The notes: generated by a model not told the origin, from the letters alone. A stretch of DNA of 64,000 nt from Bolinopsis microptera (GCF_026151205.1 NC_087081.1:15288340-15352339), one strand, 5' to 3'; positions 10,540 to 23,965 are shown, counted from the stretch's first letter. Made by a program: numbers and translations.

Positions 10540-11990
10540 TCGTTTTCCACACTTTTTCTCACAAATCCGATCTGAGGCCACACTCATATTTGGCAAGAAA
10601 ATTGACCTACTTTCAAACAATATTAGGCAAGTGTGGGAACACACTTTTGACTTAAATGTTGCCTTTGCTTTTAAAGGTTCGTCAGTCCAGCAACCCAGAC
10701 TCTTATGACGCGGGCATCTTTTGAAACTCATTCCCAGCTCTAGAGCTACCATCAGTTTGATTAGAACAAAAAATTACTAATCGTACTCAATTCTGAAGGT
10801 GTACTGAAAACGTGAAAAACAAAAAATAAGTATAATACTAAATTATAATTAATGATATGGTTTATTAAGTATAAATGTGGTCAGTTTACTACCGCCCTCA
10901 TCACATACAAATTTTACGAGTGGCAGTGCAATTCATGTTTCATATTCTAGCTCAAACTTTATAGCTCTCCTTCAAAGTTTTATATCAATGTTCGTTTTGT
11001 ATAGGTTTTTACCGGTAAAATGTTTATAAGTTTTACGTCTTTGTGTTTTGGACTCAGTCAAGACTTTCCCTTATCGCATCATGACCAATGGCATTATAGG
11101 GGCTACTAGGACAGAGTTTGTTGACCTATCACCACTATTGTCCAACAACTAATTATATATACGATGAGGGATAGTCTACACTAGCTTTAAAGTTTGAGCT
11201 GGAAGATTTAACAATTGGGTATGTCGTCAAAACTCAAATTCAGCCCTCGGAGAAAATGCATCAAAATCGAAAAGAAAGATTTCTGTGCCAACTCTTGGCA
11301 CTTATTACTTTATTACATAGACTAGCAAATAATCGCTGCCCTCGCGCCGCATTATTCGCCAGATTGTACCGTGCAGGGAGGGGGGTCTGGTAAATGCTGT
11401 CGTAATTACTTAATTATGAGGGGGGTCGCTTAATTCTGACAGTTGCTCATGGAGAGGGGGGGGGGGGGGGGGGGGGGGGTAAAAGTGACAAAACACTTGC
11501 TGATGTAATATGTGAACACTCTCTATATAATAAGTTTAACTTCTTAGTGTTTCGGAGTCAGTCAAGACTTTCTTGACCTATCACCATGACTATTGTCCAC
11601 TAACTAATTATATCCATTCTATTGGTCTCGGTGTGATGAGGAATAGCCTACACCAGCTTCAAAAGTTTGAGCTGGAAGGACTCAGCTCTGAGAAAATACA
11701 TCAAAATCAGAGAGAACGAATTTTGTGCCAACTCTTGACGCCTATTACATAGACTAGCAAATAATCGCCCTCGAACCGCATTATTCGCCAAATTAGCCGC
11801 ACTTAAATCTTGCCTCTGCCAACGACTATGATTTAGACATGGATATGCTCGCAATCATCGCACTAGCTGACGTAATTCCTATGCCTTGGTACATGGTAAG
11901 TAACGTCTGGGAGTATAATTAGAATAGTTAAAATTCAATAATTTGAAAATATTTCCTTATTTTTCACACATATCAAAGAGGGAAAAGATT
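10540..11990. other. Repeat-derived intergenic region with a 24-base poly-G tract
   Basis: About 11040-11340 and 11535-11795 are diverged direct copies of each other and inverted relatives of the repeat at 2520-2865. An uninterrupted run of 24 G lies at 11456-11479. No coding sequence is supported. Confidence 0.5.
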
Positions 11991-11995
11991 AAAGC

Positions 11996-12349
11996 GATGA
12001 AAATGACAGTGAACTCAGGAATTCAGAGCTACTGCAGTGCAGCTGTACAAAAGAACAAAAAACTGTTACACTTACAGTCTGCAGCATCAAAACGTTAAAG
12101 GAGGCACCAAAGAGCTGCAGAGAAGGACAGGACTGGCTCTGTTTCGGTTGAAAGAAGAAGAAGAAGAACAGCTCCTGCAGCTTTGGTAACCGCTGTTTTG
12201 AAGGCGATAAGGGAGAAACCTCATTTCGAAGCGACAAGAGTCGGCTGGAAGAGGCCAAGTACAGCTATCCGATCAATGAAAGTCACTGTACCGAGCTCAA
12301 CTTCAGTTCGTCAGATTCTGATGAAAACAGGGAGGCTGAGGCTAGTTGA
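11996..12349 (+). pseudogene. Cys-rich open frame interrupted by one TGA
   Basis: A 117-codon frame, open except for TGA at 12149-12151, ends at 12347-12349. It contains several paired cysteines (CSC, SCREG, WLCFG, SCSFGNRCFEG) and a Ser/Asp/Glu-rich tail, which reads like real protein rather than chance. A CTCCTGCAG just after the TGA could be a splice acceptor, which would shift into another open frame ending at 12443. I do not recognise the family; it may be a decayed host or transposon gene fragment. Confidence 0.3.
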
Positions 12350-12800
12350 GACCCAAAAAGATGTATGGACCCGTCCTGATAAATCAAATGAAGAGTGTGC
12401 AACAAAGCAGCATCTGGTCACTGATCTGAAGAAGAGGGCTTAACAAACCTCGACCATATATCCGGTACGGAAAGGTCTGTAGCCGTGATAAGAAGGCAAC
12501 ATTAAATAATTCATGTGTCTAGGACACTGATCAGATATTATGTATGACTAATGACTATGATACTATGAGTATCTTAAGAGTTTTCGGATGCTATCTGTAT
12601 TTTATAGACAATTAATATAATGGTTACATACTATATTTTTCAATTGTTTTTAAACTTTTCACATTTCTTTATCCTATTCCTAGGTGGAAGACGTGATGTC
12701 ACTAAGACTATTTGGGCAGCCATAAAACTCTTTTTTTGAAAGTAGTCTTCGGTACTTGTATCACTGACCCAGACTTTTTAGCAATTACAATATATAAATT

Positions 12801-14922
12801 TTACCAAAACCCATAGTCATGGGTAGAGTGGACCGCTGCCAGTGTCTCTCTTTCCCAAACAAAAGGAAATGATATTAATTTGATTGACCGTTCTCAAATG
12901 CAAAATGATACCGAGAATGAAATCGGTCGCTCGCTTTTCCCATTCATTCACGGCTTACGAATTGTATAAATAAGTTTCGATTGATTACATCAATCAGATG
13001 CTGTAAAAATCTCTTTGGGTTGCGTTCGGGTCGATACCTAGTATTTTGGGGTAAGGGACAAGGGTGGTAGTTATAACTTATTGAATAAGCTGAAGTTTAT
13101 TGAATCTTTATTGCCGAGTACAGCTGCCTTTGGGCAGTTCTTCTTAATCTATTACAATTGTAAATGAATGGGAAAAGCGAGCGACCGATTTCATTCTCGG
13201 TATCATTTTGCATTTGAGAACGGTCAATCAAATTAATATCATTTCCTTTTGTTTGGGAAAGAGAGACACTGGCAGCGGTCCACTCTACCCATGACTATGG
13301 GTTTTGGTAAAATATCATCTCTTTTTGATTATAATGTCAGGGTACTTTATATTTATAAAGTCGAAATATAAACTGATATCTTCATTAATAAGGAGGAAGT
13401 TTCAACGATTTCGAAATTTTTCCTTTAAAAACATTTCCTTGTGTTTAGGGAAGCATATCGGTCGATCACTGACTGAATATGCCACTTAATACTCATTCAA
13501 GTTGGCATTAAATTCATATATAATGACATTAAACTGTCGTGGCAAAGCAGAATTTGTTGGAAATCACGAATGAGCAAAATTCTCACCTTTCGCACGTGCA
13601 AACTTTGAGCGGACGTTGCGTGCGCATCCAATATTGAATCGCCGTGCATGTAATTTTTGCATGTAATTGTTTTATATATAGTTTAATAAGCATGCAAAGT
13701 TTCAAAGTATTTCAAGAAGAACTGTAATCACAACGGCACTCTAAAGTTGACAGAAAATGACGAAAACAGCAATTTTCAGTGATTTTAGCAATTTTCTATC
13801 AATTTGGGCGTGTCCCCACGTGTGCAACTTTTCGATTTTCAACTTTAAAACTAGCCTAATGCACAATTTATACCTATAAGAAGCAGAACTGAGCTCCACA
13901 ACCCAAGGCATGGCCCAACACCAGAGAATACTAAATCGCAAAATTGACGTTTTTATAAAATAATTCTTCAAAAAAGCACAAACTTCAATGACGAATATCT
14001 TTATGAAGGAGCAAGCTAGAGAAACTTTCCGGTAGATTTTCAGAATGCTTGAACAATTATCTAAGGTGAAAATTTCCTCAGATTTTGAATTAAATTACTC
14101 CTTAATGGTGTAAAATTAATTTTAAAAGTTATTACTTTGTCAAAAATCAAGTTTTAAAAACGGTTAACTTGATGACGTCATCAAGGGGTGTTTATGACGT
14201 CAAATAATTTTTTTATACAATGTAAACTAAAGTGTAAACAATTATTTGCAAGACCTGTGGTCGGAAATGGCTGTATCTTTTATACTTTTGAATCTATGGA
14301 CACTTAAATACAGGCTACAATTGACTGGCAAAGCGTCTATCCCTGAATATATATATATCTGTATATCTGTATGTATATGTCCCGACAATCTGTCGTAAAA
14401 CAGGGCTTCTAGAAAACCCATTTCCCGATGCTCCTGAAACCTACAACTTTTTTTGCAGTCGATTTGGTCAACGTCTAGACGCCCTGAAAAATTTCAGATC
14501 TCTAACTCAATTTTAACATGGTTTTAAGGCACCTGGATATGGCGATTTTGGGTTTTTTACCGAATTTCGTATAACAGTGCTGGCGAGTATTTTATGCAAA
14601 TTTCTTAAAAATCTCAACATAACTATTTTTTATTCCTGTCATCTTTGACATCAAATTAGAATGTTTTGAACTAAAAATAAATCTGCTGAACGACTTCCGA
14701 TGAGTGTTAATGCCTGGAAAACTCCTGCCGGAGGCGGCCGCCGCCTTCGGCCAGAGTGCACGCTTCGCGTGCACAAAAGAGGCTTGTAACGTGTACCAAA
14801 GGGGGTATAATAGTAAATGGGGTACAATAGTAAAGGGGGTATAATATCAAAGGGGTACAATAGTAAAGGGGGTACATAGTATACCCCCAATAAAGACACC
14901 GCTCGTGCTTGCCAGCACTGTG
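12801..14922 (-). mobile_element. 2.1-kb foldback-ended repeat, copy 1
   Basis: Same family as 16264-18321 and 60126-62236, here reversed. One end reads ATCACAGTGCTGGC (at 14922), followed by an 18-bp period repeat of ACCCCCTTTACTATTAT, GC-rich hairpins, and a long AT-rich body. The other end is a foldback of two arms of about 150 bp (12801-12952 and 13162-13313). It has no long open frame. Neighbouring AT dinucleotides may be a 2-bp target duplication. Superfamily not assigned. Confidence 0.8.
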
Positions 14923-15329
14923 ATACATTTCGGCCCATTTTATATGTTTGTTCGATTTGCTGTATATTTCATATTTTTGAAAAGTTTCAAATCATCAAAT
15001 CATTAAATGATCGCTATACTACAAGTACAAATACATAGTTTTATTCTTATCCAGTTTATGGTTTTAAAGTTGGGTAAAAATAAAAATTCGAAATTTATCA
15101 TTTCTGGAGACTGAAAAATTTTCAAACTCTGTGTAGAACTAAAACTTTATTTACTCAACTTTCCCTTTGCGTTGCATTACACACTTTTAAAAAGATGCCT
15201 TGAACTTAAACTGAGGTAATTCTGTGTAATTAATTAATTAGAGCTGTCAAGACCGTTAGTTGAACTTTTTTGCCTTTTCGTTTATTCCGCTCACAATAAT
15301 TGCCAAAACGTGATTATACAATTGAAAAA
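14923..15329. other. Intergenic, no gene
   Basis: AT-rich; nothing recognised before homology to the gene A/C flanks begins near 15330. Confidence 0.4.
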
Positions 15330-15673
15330 CTTAAATTTTTAAAAGAGTTTGAGAACACAACTACATAATTACATAAATTGCAGAAAAATTACTAATATCC
15401 GATTTTTCAAGCAAAAGAATTAAAAGTTATTGATCTGCTAGATTAATGATTAATCAAATCGACTCTTCAATAGTAGAACATGTGTAAGCCGTGAATATTG
15501 AGTGAATAGAAGCTTGCACCGATGGAAGTAATTGACTGATGAATAGCCATTTTAAATATGAAAATTTTAAGTATGGAAAATTGTGAATGTCAAATTGTTC
15601 ATGCCTAAAAGAAATAATCGTCCTTCTTATTGTGAAGTCAAGTCCTTGACTTGGTTAGTAGTGCATGTCAAGC

Positions 15674-18600
15674 TTAGTCAGTGCAATTTTTGGTGATGTA
15701 CTTCAAGAGTTTCACCGTTTCCCTCGTCATCTTAACACCGACAAGACTCCCTGAAAATATAAAGATTGTATCATTTAATAACCTGGGCCTGAATATGTTT
15801 AACCCGACCATTTTAAATAGTCAATAACCAACTATTAGTATTACTAACATCAACAATATTTAATAAACCCCCAAAATTTGGACTAAGAATTATAAAGATG
15901 TCACATGTTTATCTATGATTAATATAAAATTAATATAATATTCACTTTTACTTATGATTATTAAATTACCGCTAATTTCGTCCCACATGGTGATGAGTGA
16001 GTTAGCATCTTCTCTTGTGAACACCTTGTTCAGGTACCGCTTGGTATGTAGCATTGTCCACGGTCTTTCCTCTGAACATTCATCAGTGTCAATGTGCTTT
16101 AGAAACGTGATGAACTGGTCGGTTATCGTGAACCCGATCATCATCTCTGAAATATGCCTGTTTGAATCGATTTATAATCTTCCTTTAAGCGAGATAAACA
16201 ATAAAAGTTTCCGATTTTATATGTTATATTGAAAGGATAAAGATTCTCAGCATAGTTCATGACATCACAGTGCTGGCAAGCACGACCGTTGCATTTATTG
16301 TGGGTATACTATGTACCCCATTTACTATTATACCCCCTTTACTATTATACCCCCTTTACTATGAAACCCCCTTTACTATTATACCCCCTTTGGTACACGT
16401 TACAAGCCTCTTTCGTGCACGCGATGCGTGCACTCCGGCCGAAGGCCGCCGCCTCCGGCAGGAGTTTTTCAGGCATTAAGACTCATCGGAAGTCGTTCAG
16501 CAGATTTATTTTTAGTTCAAAACATTCTAATTTGATGTCAAAGATGACAGGAATAAAAATAGTTATGTTGAGATTTTTAAGAAATTTGCATAAAATACTC
16601 GCCAGCACTGTTATACGAAATTCGGTAAAAAACCCAAAATCGCCATATTCAGGTGCCTTAAAAACCATGTTAAAATTGAGTTAGAGATCTGAAATTTTTC
16701 AGGGCGTCTAGACGTTGACCAAATCGACTGCAAAAAAAGTTTCAGGTTTCAGGAGCATCGGGAAGTGGGTTTTCTAGAACCCCTGTTTTACGATAGATTG
16801 TCGTGATACAATATACATATTCAGGGATAGACGCTTTGCCAGTCAATTGTAGCCTGTATTTAATTGTCCATAGATTCAAAAGAATAAAAGATACAGCCAT
16901 TTCCGACCACAGGTCTTGAAAATAATTGTTTACACTTTAGTTTACATTGAATAAACAAATTATTTGACGTCATAAACACCCCTTGATGACGTCATCAAGT
17001 TCACCGTTTTTAAAACTTGATTTTTGACAAAGTAATACCTTTTAAAAATGATTTTACACCATTAAAAAGTAATTGTATTCAAAATCTGAGGAAATTTTCA
17101 TCATAGATAATTGTTCAAGCATTCTGAAATTTACCGAAAAGTTTTTCTAGCTTGCTCCTTCATAAAGATATTCGTCATTGAAGTTTGTGCTTTTTTGAAG
17201 AATTATTTTATAAAAACGTCAATTTTGCGATTTAGTATTCTCTGGTGTTGGGCCATGCCTTGGGTTGTGGAGCTCAGTTCTGCTTCCTATAAGTATAAAT
17301 TGTGCATTAGGCTAGTTTTAAAGTTAAAAATCGAAAAGTTGCACACGTGGGGACACGCCCAAATTGATAGAAAATTGCTAAAATCACTGAAAATTGCTGT
17401 TTTCGTCATTTTCTGTCAACTTTAGAGTGCCGTTGTGATTATAGTTCTTCTTGAAATACTTTGAAACTTTGCATGCTTATCAAATTATATATAAAACAAT
17501 TACATGCAAAAATTTACGGCGATTCAATATTGGATGCGCACGCAACGTCCGCTCAAAGTTTGCACGTGCGAAAGGTGAGAATTTTGCTCATTCGTGATTT
17601 CCAACAAATTCTGCTTTGCCACGACAGTTTAATGTCAATATAAATGAATTTAATGCCAACTTGAATGAGTATTAAGTGGCATATTCAGTCAGTGATCGAC
17701 CGATAAAGGAAAAATTTCGAAATTGTTGAAACTTCCTCCTTATTAATGAAGATATCAGTTTATATTTCGACTTTATAAAGTACCCTGACATTATAATCAA
17801 AAAGAGATGATATTTTACCAAAACCCATAATCATGGGTAGAGTGGACCGCTGCCAGTGTCTCTCTTTCCCAAACAAAAGGAAATGATATTAATTTGATTG
17901 ACCGTTCTCAAATGCAAAATGATACCGAGAATGAAATCGGTCGCTCGCTTTTCCCATTCATTTACAATTGTAATAGATTAAAAAGAACTACCCAAAGGCA
18001 GCTGTACTCGGCAATAAAGATTCAATAAACTTCAGCTAATTCAATAAGTAATAACTACCACCGTTACCCCGAAATACTAGGTATCGACCCGAACGCAACC
18101 CAAAGAGATTTTTACAGCATCTGATTGATGTACCTAATCAATCGAAACTTATTACAATTCGTAAGCCGTGAATGAATGGGAAAAGCGAGCGACCGATTTC
18201 ATTCTCGGTATCATTTTGCATTTGAGAACGGTCAATCAAAGTAATATCATTTCCTTTTGTTTGGGAAAGAGAGACACTGGCAGCGGTCCACTCTACCCAT
18301 GATTATGGGTTTTGGTCAAATGACGTACAGAGAATATTTTAAAAATATTTATCAAAATTGAAAATTTGTATTTATTGTTTACAAATGTTAACTTGTTTGA
18401 GTAATAACATTTTAATTTGACGTTATACCAGCTATGTTGTCCCAGCTAGAACGAAGCTGCTCAGCAACTTCTGAAGAGATCGTCGTGTTCACGTAGATGT
18501 CCAGGGAGAAAAGATCCCAATCCCAACTTTGACTGGTCTGGTTGCATTTTTTCAACTGTTTCAGGGTCGTTTGAAGATTGTCAGCTATTCTGTTCAAGTT

Positions 18601-19437
18601 TGTAGATACATTTTCCAGCTGTAGTTCCGTAGAGTTTAGCTTTGTTTGTGTCTGGTTCAGGGTCTGTTCAATGATCTCTTTTTTCTTCACTGTTTCCTTT
18701 AATGTCTGCTCGGATTCCTCCAAAGACTGCTGACATTCTGCCAATAAGTCCATCCTACGCTCAACTTCTTCAACACATTGATCAGGGATAAATTCTGTAA
18801 CGGTTCCTGTTCTAGTCTTCTTTACTATGTCCTCCCATTTCAGAACACGCACGTCCTCATTCTCATCTTCTTTAGTAGAACACATACCAGCGTCAGCCAT
18901 TCTTTTGATTTCTTCTCCAGACAGTTCCTTTGCGTAGATGTTGAGTTGGAACATCTCTCCACCAAATGCATAACTGGAATGGAGATAGGTAGCATGGTTT
19001 CCCAATGTGAAGCTGTGGCCAGATGGAATAGCACTGCCAGGTGTCTGTAACGTACCTAAAAGTGCACCGTCAGCGTAGTATCTCATGGAGCGGGAGGCAG
19101 TGCTAAAAGTTAAACAAACATGGAACCACGTTTCTTTAGAAAGTTGGCTACTAACGTCCAGATAACATTTGGTTGCACAGTTGTGAATCCCGTTACTTTC
19201 AAATCGCACTATAGAAACGCCGTAACTAAAAATTGTATGATATCCGTCCGATTTGAGATCACGTATCCAGCTGCAAATCGACATTTTGTTGGCAAAGGGA
19301 CTCATGTTTGCCCTAACCCGTATGTATGAGCCTCCGTCATCGGCAAATTTCAGTCCTTTCATTTGGTTGGAATAAGTGGTGGCTTTAACAGAGTGATATG
19401 ATAACACCAGGTTGACGAGCAGGGAGGGGATCATCAT
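15674..19437 (-). CDS. Secreted pentraxin-like coiled-coil protein B
   Basis: Three exons: 18429-19437, 15970-16146 (177 nt) and 15674-15750, all junctions phase 1, giving 420 aa. The start is the ATGATGATC at 19437; the upstream ATG used in A and C is followed here by an in-frame TAA, which argues that the inner Met pair is the real start of the family. Order: signal peptide (about 1-20), pentraxin/LamG-like domain (to about residue 185) with the conserved Cys pair and an HxC in which the following Trp is Phe, a long coiled coil with several N-glycosylation sequons, then a conserved C-terminal module encoded by exons 2 and 3. The calcium-site QEQD of true pentraxins is absent. Intron 1 is 2.28 kb because the foldback-ended repeat 16264-18321 lies in it. 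Likely secreted and oligomeric; ligand unknown. Confidence 0.85.
16264..18321 (+). mobile_element. 2.1-kb foldback-ended repeat, copy 2, in intron 1 of gene B
   Basis: Starts ATCACAGTGCTGGC, has several more units of the ACCCCC-TTTACTATTAT repeat than copy 3, and ends in a foldback (arms about 17815-17962 and 18171-18321). ATGAC stands on both sides; the intron of A and C has no insertion here. It does not touch the splice sites of gene B. Confidence 0.85.
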
Positions 19438-19440
19438 TCT

Positions 19441-20159
19441 CTGTAGTTATGTTAATACCATTAAACATTGGGTCCAAATATTGTTCGTTAAATGATTATT
19501 AGTATTTCTTGGTTTATTTCGAAGCAAATAAAAATGTTTCTGCTGGAGCTCAATAACTTAGACTTATACATCTTGTATGTTTCAACTGTCGTAAACTGTG
19601 ATGTTCACAGTGGTTTAAACCAATATCTGTTTATTAGTTATACTATTACTAGAACAAATATAATCACTCAGTTACTTTCTAGAGTTCAGAAAAAGAGTAA
19701 AACACTTATTGAAAAATCACCAAAAAAGTTTACAGTTTTTTGGACATTTTTGGGCGGTCATCAGTGTAAATAATTATGTCCGTGAAAAATTCGGACAAGT
19801 GAAAAACTTGTCCGAAATTTTAAATGCATATTAGGATCTGCAAGCAGCTCTTACGAAATAAATGTAGTTCGAAAAAGGGATGCATATTGCATCCTCTCGA
19901 AAAAAGTTTCAGGATTGAAATCTAGCAATGTGAAATGATAAATCCAAAAAGATTTTGTTGTGCCAATTTAATTAAGAGTCAAAGGAAAAGTCCTGCAAAT
20001 TTTGAAAAATATTCTTACAGTAATAGGTCTCACTCTCAAAGAGGGTACAACATGCAAGGAGGGAGAAACTGGAACAATTCTTGGAAAATTTGTTTTAATG
20101 AATGAATTCTAGCAATGAGGTAATGTAAATGTGGACTACAAGGGGCAAACTGCTAATTT
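19441..20159. other. Upstream of gene B, no gene
   Basis: AT-rich. Contains an 11-bp hairpin TTCGGACAAGT...ACTTGTCCGAA near 19788-19814. No coding sequence supported. Confidence 0.4.
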
Positions 20160-20273
20160 ACTCCCACGGCATAAAAGATTCATCAGTTATGTTATCTGAA
20201 TTTTATAATCGCTAGGCTTCTGAACTTTTGATGAATCCTGACATGCAATATGTTTTGTTTTAAAGACCTTTAA

Positions 20274-20508
20274 GGGGGGGGGGGGGGGGGGGGGCAATGG
20301 GTATTTTTATTTGTGAAACTTGATTGACCAACAAACTAGGACCAGTAACCGAACTTTTGAGGGGTCCCGGACCCCAACCGCCAAATGGTGCCCGCGGTTG
20401 GGGTCCGGGACCCCCTCAAAAGTTCGGTCACTGGTCCTAGTTTGTTGGTCAACTGCTATCTCGAAACCAAGTTTCACAAAAAAATACCCATGGCCCCCCC
20501 CCCCTCCC
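20274..20508. repeat. Foldback with poly-G and poly-C ends
   Basis: Inner arms of about 58 bp (20324-20381 and 20394-20452) match with one mismatch and one indel. Outer arms add GGGTATTTTT and GTGAAACTTG blocks, and the structure is closed by 21 G at 20274-20294 and 11 C at 20494-20504. A diverged direct repeat (about 20160-20255 and 20757-20850) brackets it. Confidence 0.85.
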
Positions 20509-20514
20509 TTAATT

Positions 20515-21131
20515 CACACACCAAAACTTTAAATTTTATCAAATTAAAAATGTCTTAATATATACGTCTCTTATTAATTTAAAAATTCAGGGGTGCAGCC
20601 GTTGTACTTCAATTAAAATAATTTAATTGATCACGCCGGATCACGATGTTATTTTATCAAGATCAGCTACCTAACCCGTTTAATATCAGAATATGTTATA
20701 TAAATTAACAGATTTCTGGTTCATTGAAAAATTCTGGTATTGAAAATACTGAACACAGCATAAAAGAGTAACGGCCAGCAAAGTTATCTGAATTTTATAA
20801 TCGCTAGGTTCCTGAACTTCTGATGAATCCTGACATGTAATACCGGAATATGTAATATAAATTATCAGATTTCTGGTTAATGCCAGCTAACAGCTGGATT
20901 GTATCCTGCTAATTTACTTGAAGACACTGAACACGGCACAGAATTGAGTTACTAGCAATGATTTCTGAAATTTTGTAAATCGGCAGCTATTGTGCAGTTA
21001 GACTGCAGTTAGACAGGTCACAGGATAATACTATTATATACTAATAGGCCAAATGAGGCCAAAAAGTTGACCCCTTTTCCAGATTTTATGGGAGGGGGCG
21101 GTCGCCCCCGCCCCCTCTTCCTACACCCCTG
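20515..21131. mobile_element. hAT-like MITE copy with missing left end
   Basis: Shares with 10085-10529 the block CCAAAACTTTAAATTTTATC, the GGGGTGCAGCCGTTGTACTT block and the right end TTCCTACACCCCTG (ending 21131). The left terminus is replaced by the foldback at 20274-20508. Confidence 0.6.
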
Positions 21132-21453
21132 ATCCAAAAAGACTTCTAAATTCGTAGAAAGAGTCCATACAGGAGAACTGATAAATAAAAGTAACGTAGG
21201 GATGCCGTAACAGCTCTTGAAAGAACCACATGGTACTGCACCAACTCTTGATCCGAGATAAAGATTTAATAAGGTACTGACGGGCGGTTCCGATAGGTGT
21301 GGCAGAAGACATACTACATTCTACAATATCTCCAGACAACTCTGTCTTATATTCGCATAATACTATAATATTATTGTTTTGGTAAGGGTTGATCAATCCT
21401 GATAACAATCCGATACGGGTAACAACAGGACAGAAGTACCAACTTTCTGGATA
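21132..21453 (-). other. Open frame of about 107 codons, possible exon
   Basis: Minus-strand frame with no ATG but balanced, Trp- and Cys-containing composition, entering from a TATCCAG that could be a splice acceptor near 21444 and running into the MITE end at 21131, where it stops. It may be a remnant of a host exon cut by the MITE. No family recognised. Confidence 0.2.
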
Positions 21454-22399
21454 CACAGAGCGTCACAGACAGGAGAAGTTACAGTGAATAGCTTGTTAGA
21501 GGAGTTAGTTTACAGGTTTTATGGGAAGATAAGCAGGGTACCCAGACGATTGTGGAGCGAAATATTACATTTATATAATTTCTATCACGGGACTAATCAT
21601 GAATTGTAGCAGGAACGAGTAATTTTACTCGCTCTTATTCATTTGGGCAGGTTAGCACTTAGCAGGTAACCAATAAGTTTACGCCATCAGGGGTCACTCG
21701 TAAAAACCAAAAGGAACGACCGATCTTTGTGTTGCAAGCTCAAAATGGTGCGAAAGAAATAAATCTTTATGACTTGTGCCTTGTGGAGACTTTTTTCTAA
21801 ATCAACGAAATCCTCGGTAAGCCAAAATTGTATATCTTTTGCCGTATTAGTTCAAAAATGTGGCAACTATAAGTATAGCAATATATATAATTCGTATACG
21901 TATTTAATAGAATGGAAACCATGGTGCGAGCCCTCTGCGATGTTGGATGAACAAGGAAGAAGTAGCTGAGTGTCGTGGAAGAGAGGGTTGCAAGCGGCGA
22001 AGGTAACAATCGAGGTTCGTTTAAAATAGTCAGCACCTCATTTTAGAAGTTCTGAGAGAATAAATGTGGCGTTGATCTGATCCAAAGGAACTGGAAGGCA
22101 CCGATGATCTGATAGGGGAATCTGGGACAAGGTACTCAGGACAAGGTATGAGCGTTGGAGAGCTCTGCTTAAGCCTTAAAGTGAAATTGGCAGCCTAGCA
22201 GTAGCCACGAACTGTTGAGGAGCATCAAACACTTTCCATAGCCTTGTGAAATCCGATCTTTTAGAAGCTGGGTCTGTCTGCTGGGAGTTGCTGATTCCGA
22301 CTTCCGAGTTGCTGAACCTGTTCGTTTCTGAATCGTCGTCTTCACTCGTGTTAAGCGGTTATTAACGGGAATGGGGCTCTATTCACAACTCACGAAGTT
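21454..22399. other. Intergenic, no supported gene
   Basis: Short open frames only. From about 22270 the sequence joins the duplicated block that also occurs near 29190. Confidence 0.4.
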
Positions 22400-23965
22400 T
22401 AACGCATCCGAAACCGCAGGTTCTCACCCATCCATATTCAATATCCGAGCCCGTAACTGTGGCCTCAATTTAAAACATTAAACACGATACCCGCGCTCAA
22501 ACCTGATTATGTATTCTTCTTTAGATCGGGTATAATTATACAAAAAGTAATTTAAATTATTACACTGTAAACCTTATCTATCATAAACCTATTGATGTTT
22601 CCTTGTTCTTAGTTTATTCTAAGGACTAAAATAACTGTGATACCAATTACAAACTTTTGACTGTCGATGTGACAACGAATCACAGTGCTGTAATATAGTG
22701 GCTATCCAACTAACAGAAACAAGAATTTTGACTCATTGAGGTTGCGCAAATAAAAATAGTCAAAGAAAATTATGAGCATGATTCGAAATTGTACTTATTA
22801 ATGATTTTCATACAAGTTACAACAAAGTCTTCATGTTATGTATCCTGGGTTTGGACAGGTTATAAACAGGTTATGACATTTATATTGTGGAGCTGCAATG
22901 AGCAATCCCAACTTCATTCGATTTGAATTTGATGAAGCAAGCTTACAATTACATTTCTCTTCTTTTCAGCTAAAAGAAAGTTGAGCCTCGCTTCACTATT
23001 TAGTGCCATATTCTCAAATCTCAATTCTCGTCACATTTATATCATAGTGCTAAGCTTACATTGAAATAATTTCAATGTTTTAGTTCGAGATTATTGATAT
23101 TGACCAAGATTTCTTAATAATATTTTTTTCCAATCTTCAAATCTCCGATAAACGGGATAATGGAATTAATTAGTATTGAAATTGTCATTGGGGTTCAATG
23201 GTTGTACAATTACAAAAAATTAATTACCTTATCGGTCATAGTAACTTTCACGCTGAAGACCTTAGCGTGAATAATTAAGTCCGTGAAAATAATGTCTGTG
23301 GCATTAAGGTCCGTGAATAATAAAGTCCGGTAATTATTTCCATTAATTTTAGTGTGTGTGTCCCTACATATGCGTAGATATGTGTGTAGCCGATTACTAT
23401 ATTAGTTTATTAGTATACTAGGACAAATATAATCACTCCTCAGTCACATTCTACAATATAGCGAATATAGCGACCCAATTTATTTCAAAGATTGTCAATG
23501 ATAGTCATCGAGAACATGTTATTTGGTAATATTTTTATTCAAATATTTTTATTTAAGATATTAAATTTAGACATGTCCTATTTGAACTTGAACGAGTGTT
23601 ATCTCTAAGTCTAATGTTACCTTTAATGAAAAAGCTTCGTTGGTTAAAACCAACAAACTGTTCATTATAATTGTTGTTGAATTAGACAATTGAAAAGCTT
23701 AAATTTTCAAAAGAGTTTGAGAACACAACTACATAATTACATAAATGGCAGAAACATTACTAAGATCCAATTTTTTCTACATCCAGAAAATGTTCTAGTC
23801 AAGCAAAATAAATAAAAGTTATTGAGCTGCTAACGATTAATGATTAATCAAATCAACTTCGCTTAACGTAAACAAAACTATTGTATGCTAGTTTCATGCT
23901 GTAGCCAAGGTAACCACTTTATGCTCTTCAATAGTAAAATATGCTTGCACCGATGGAAATAATTG
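22400..23965. repeat. Third copy of the duplicated gene flank, adjoining gene D
   Basis: Nearly collinear with 3920-5490 and with 29270-30273 plus 34882-35525. It stops at the ATTGACG near 23968, after which the sequence becomes the 3' side of gene D. Thus D carries the same kind of 3' flank as genes A and C. Confidence 0.85.

Noticed and set aside
12149-12151. Selenocysteine reading of the in-frame TGA
   Set aside because: No homology to a selenoprotein and no SECIS-like structure recognised; pseudogene or intron is simpler.
12801-14922. Helitron explanation for the 2.1-kb repeats
   Set aside because: AT flanks and a TC start are suggestive, but there is no CTRR end with a short hairpin; instead there is a long foldback.
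14651-14938. Tyr/Pro-rich frames here and at 16259-16684 and 60012-60378
   Set aside because: They translate the ACCCCC-TTTACTATTAT tandem repeat at the plain end of the 2.1-kb element.
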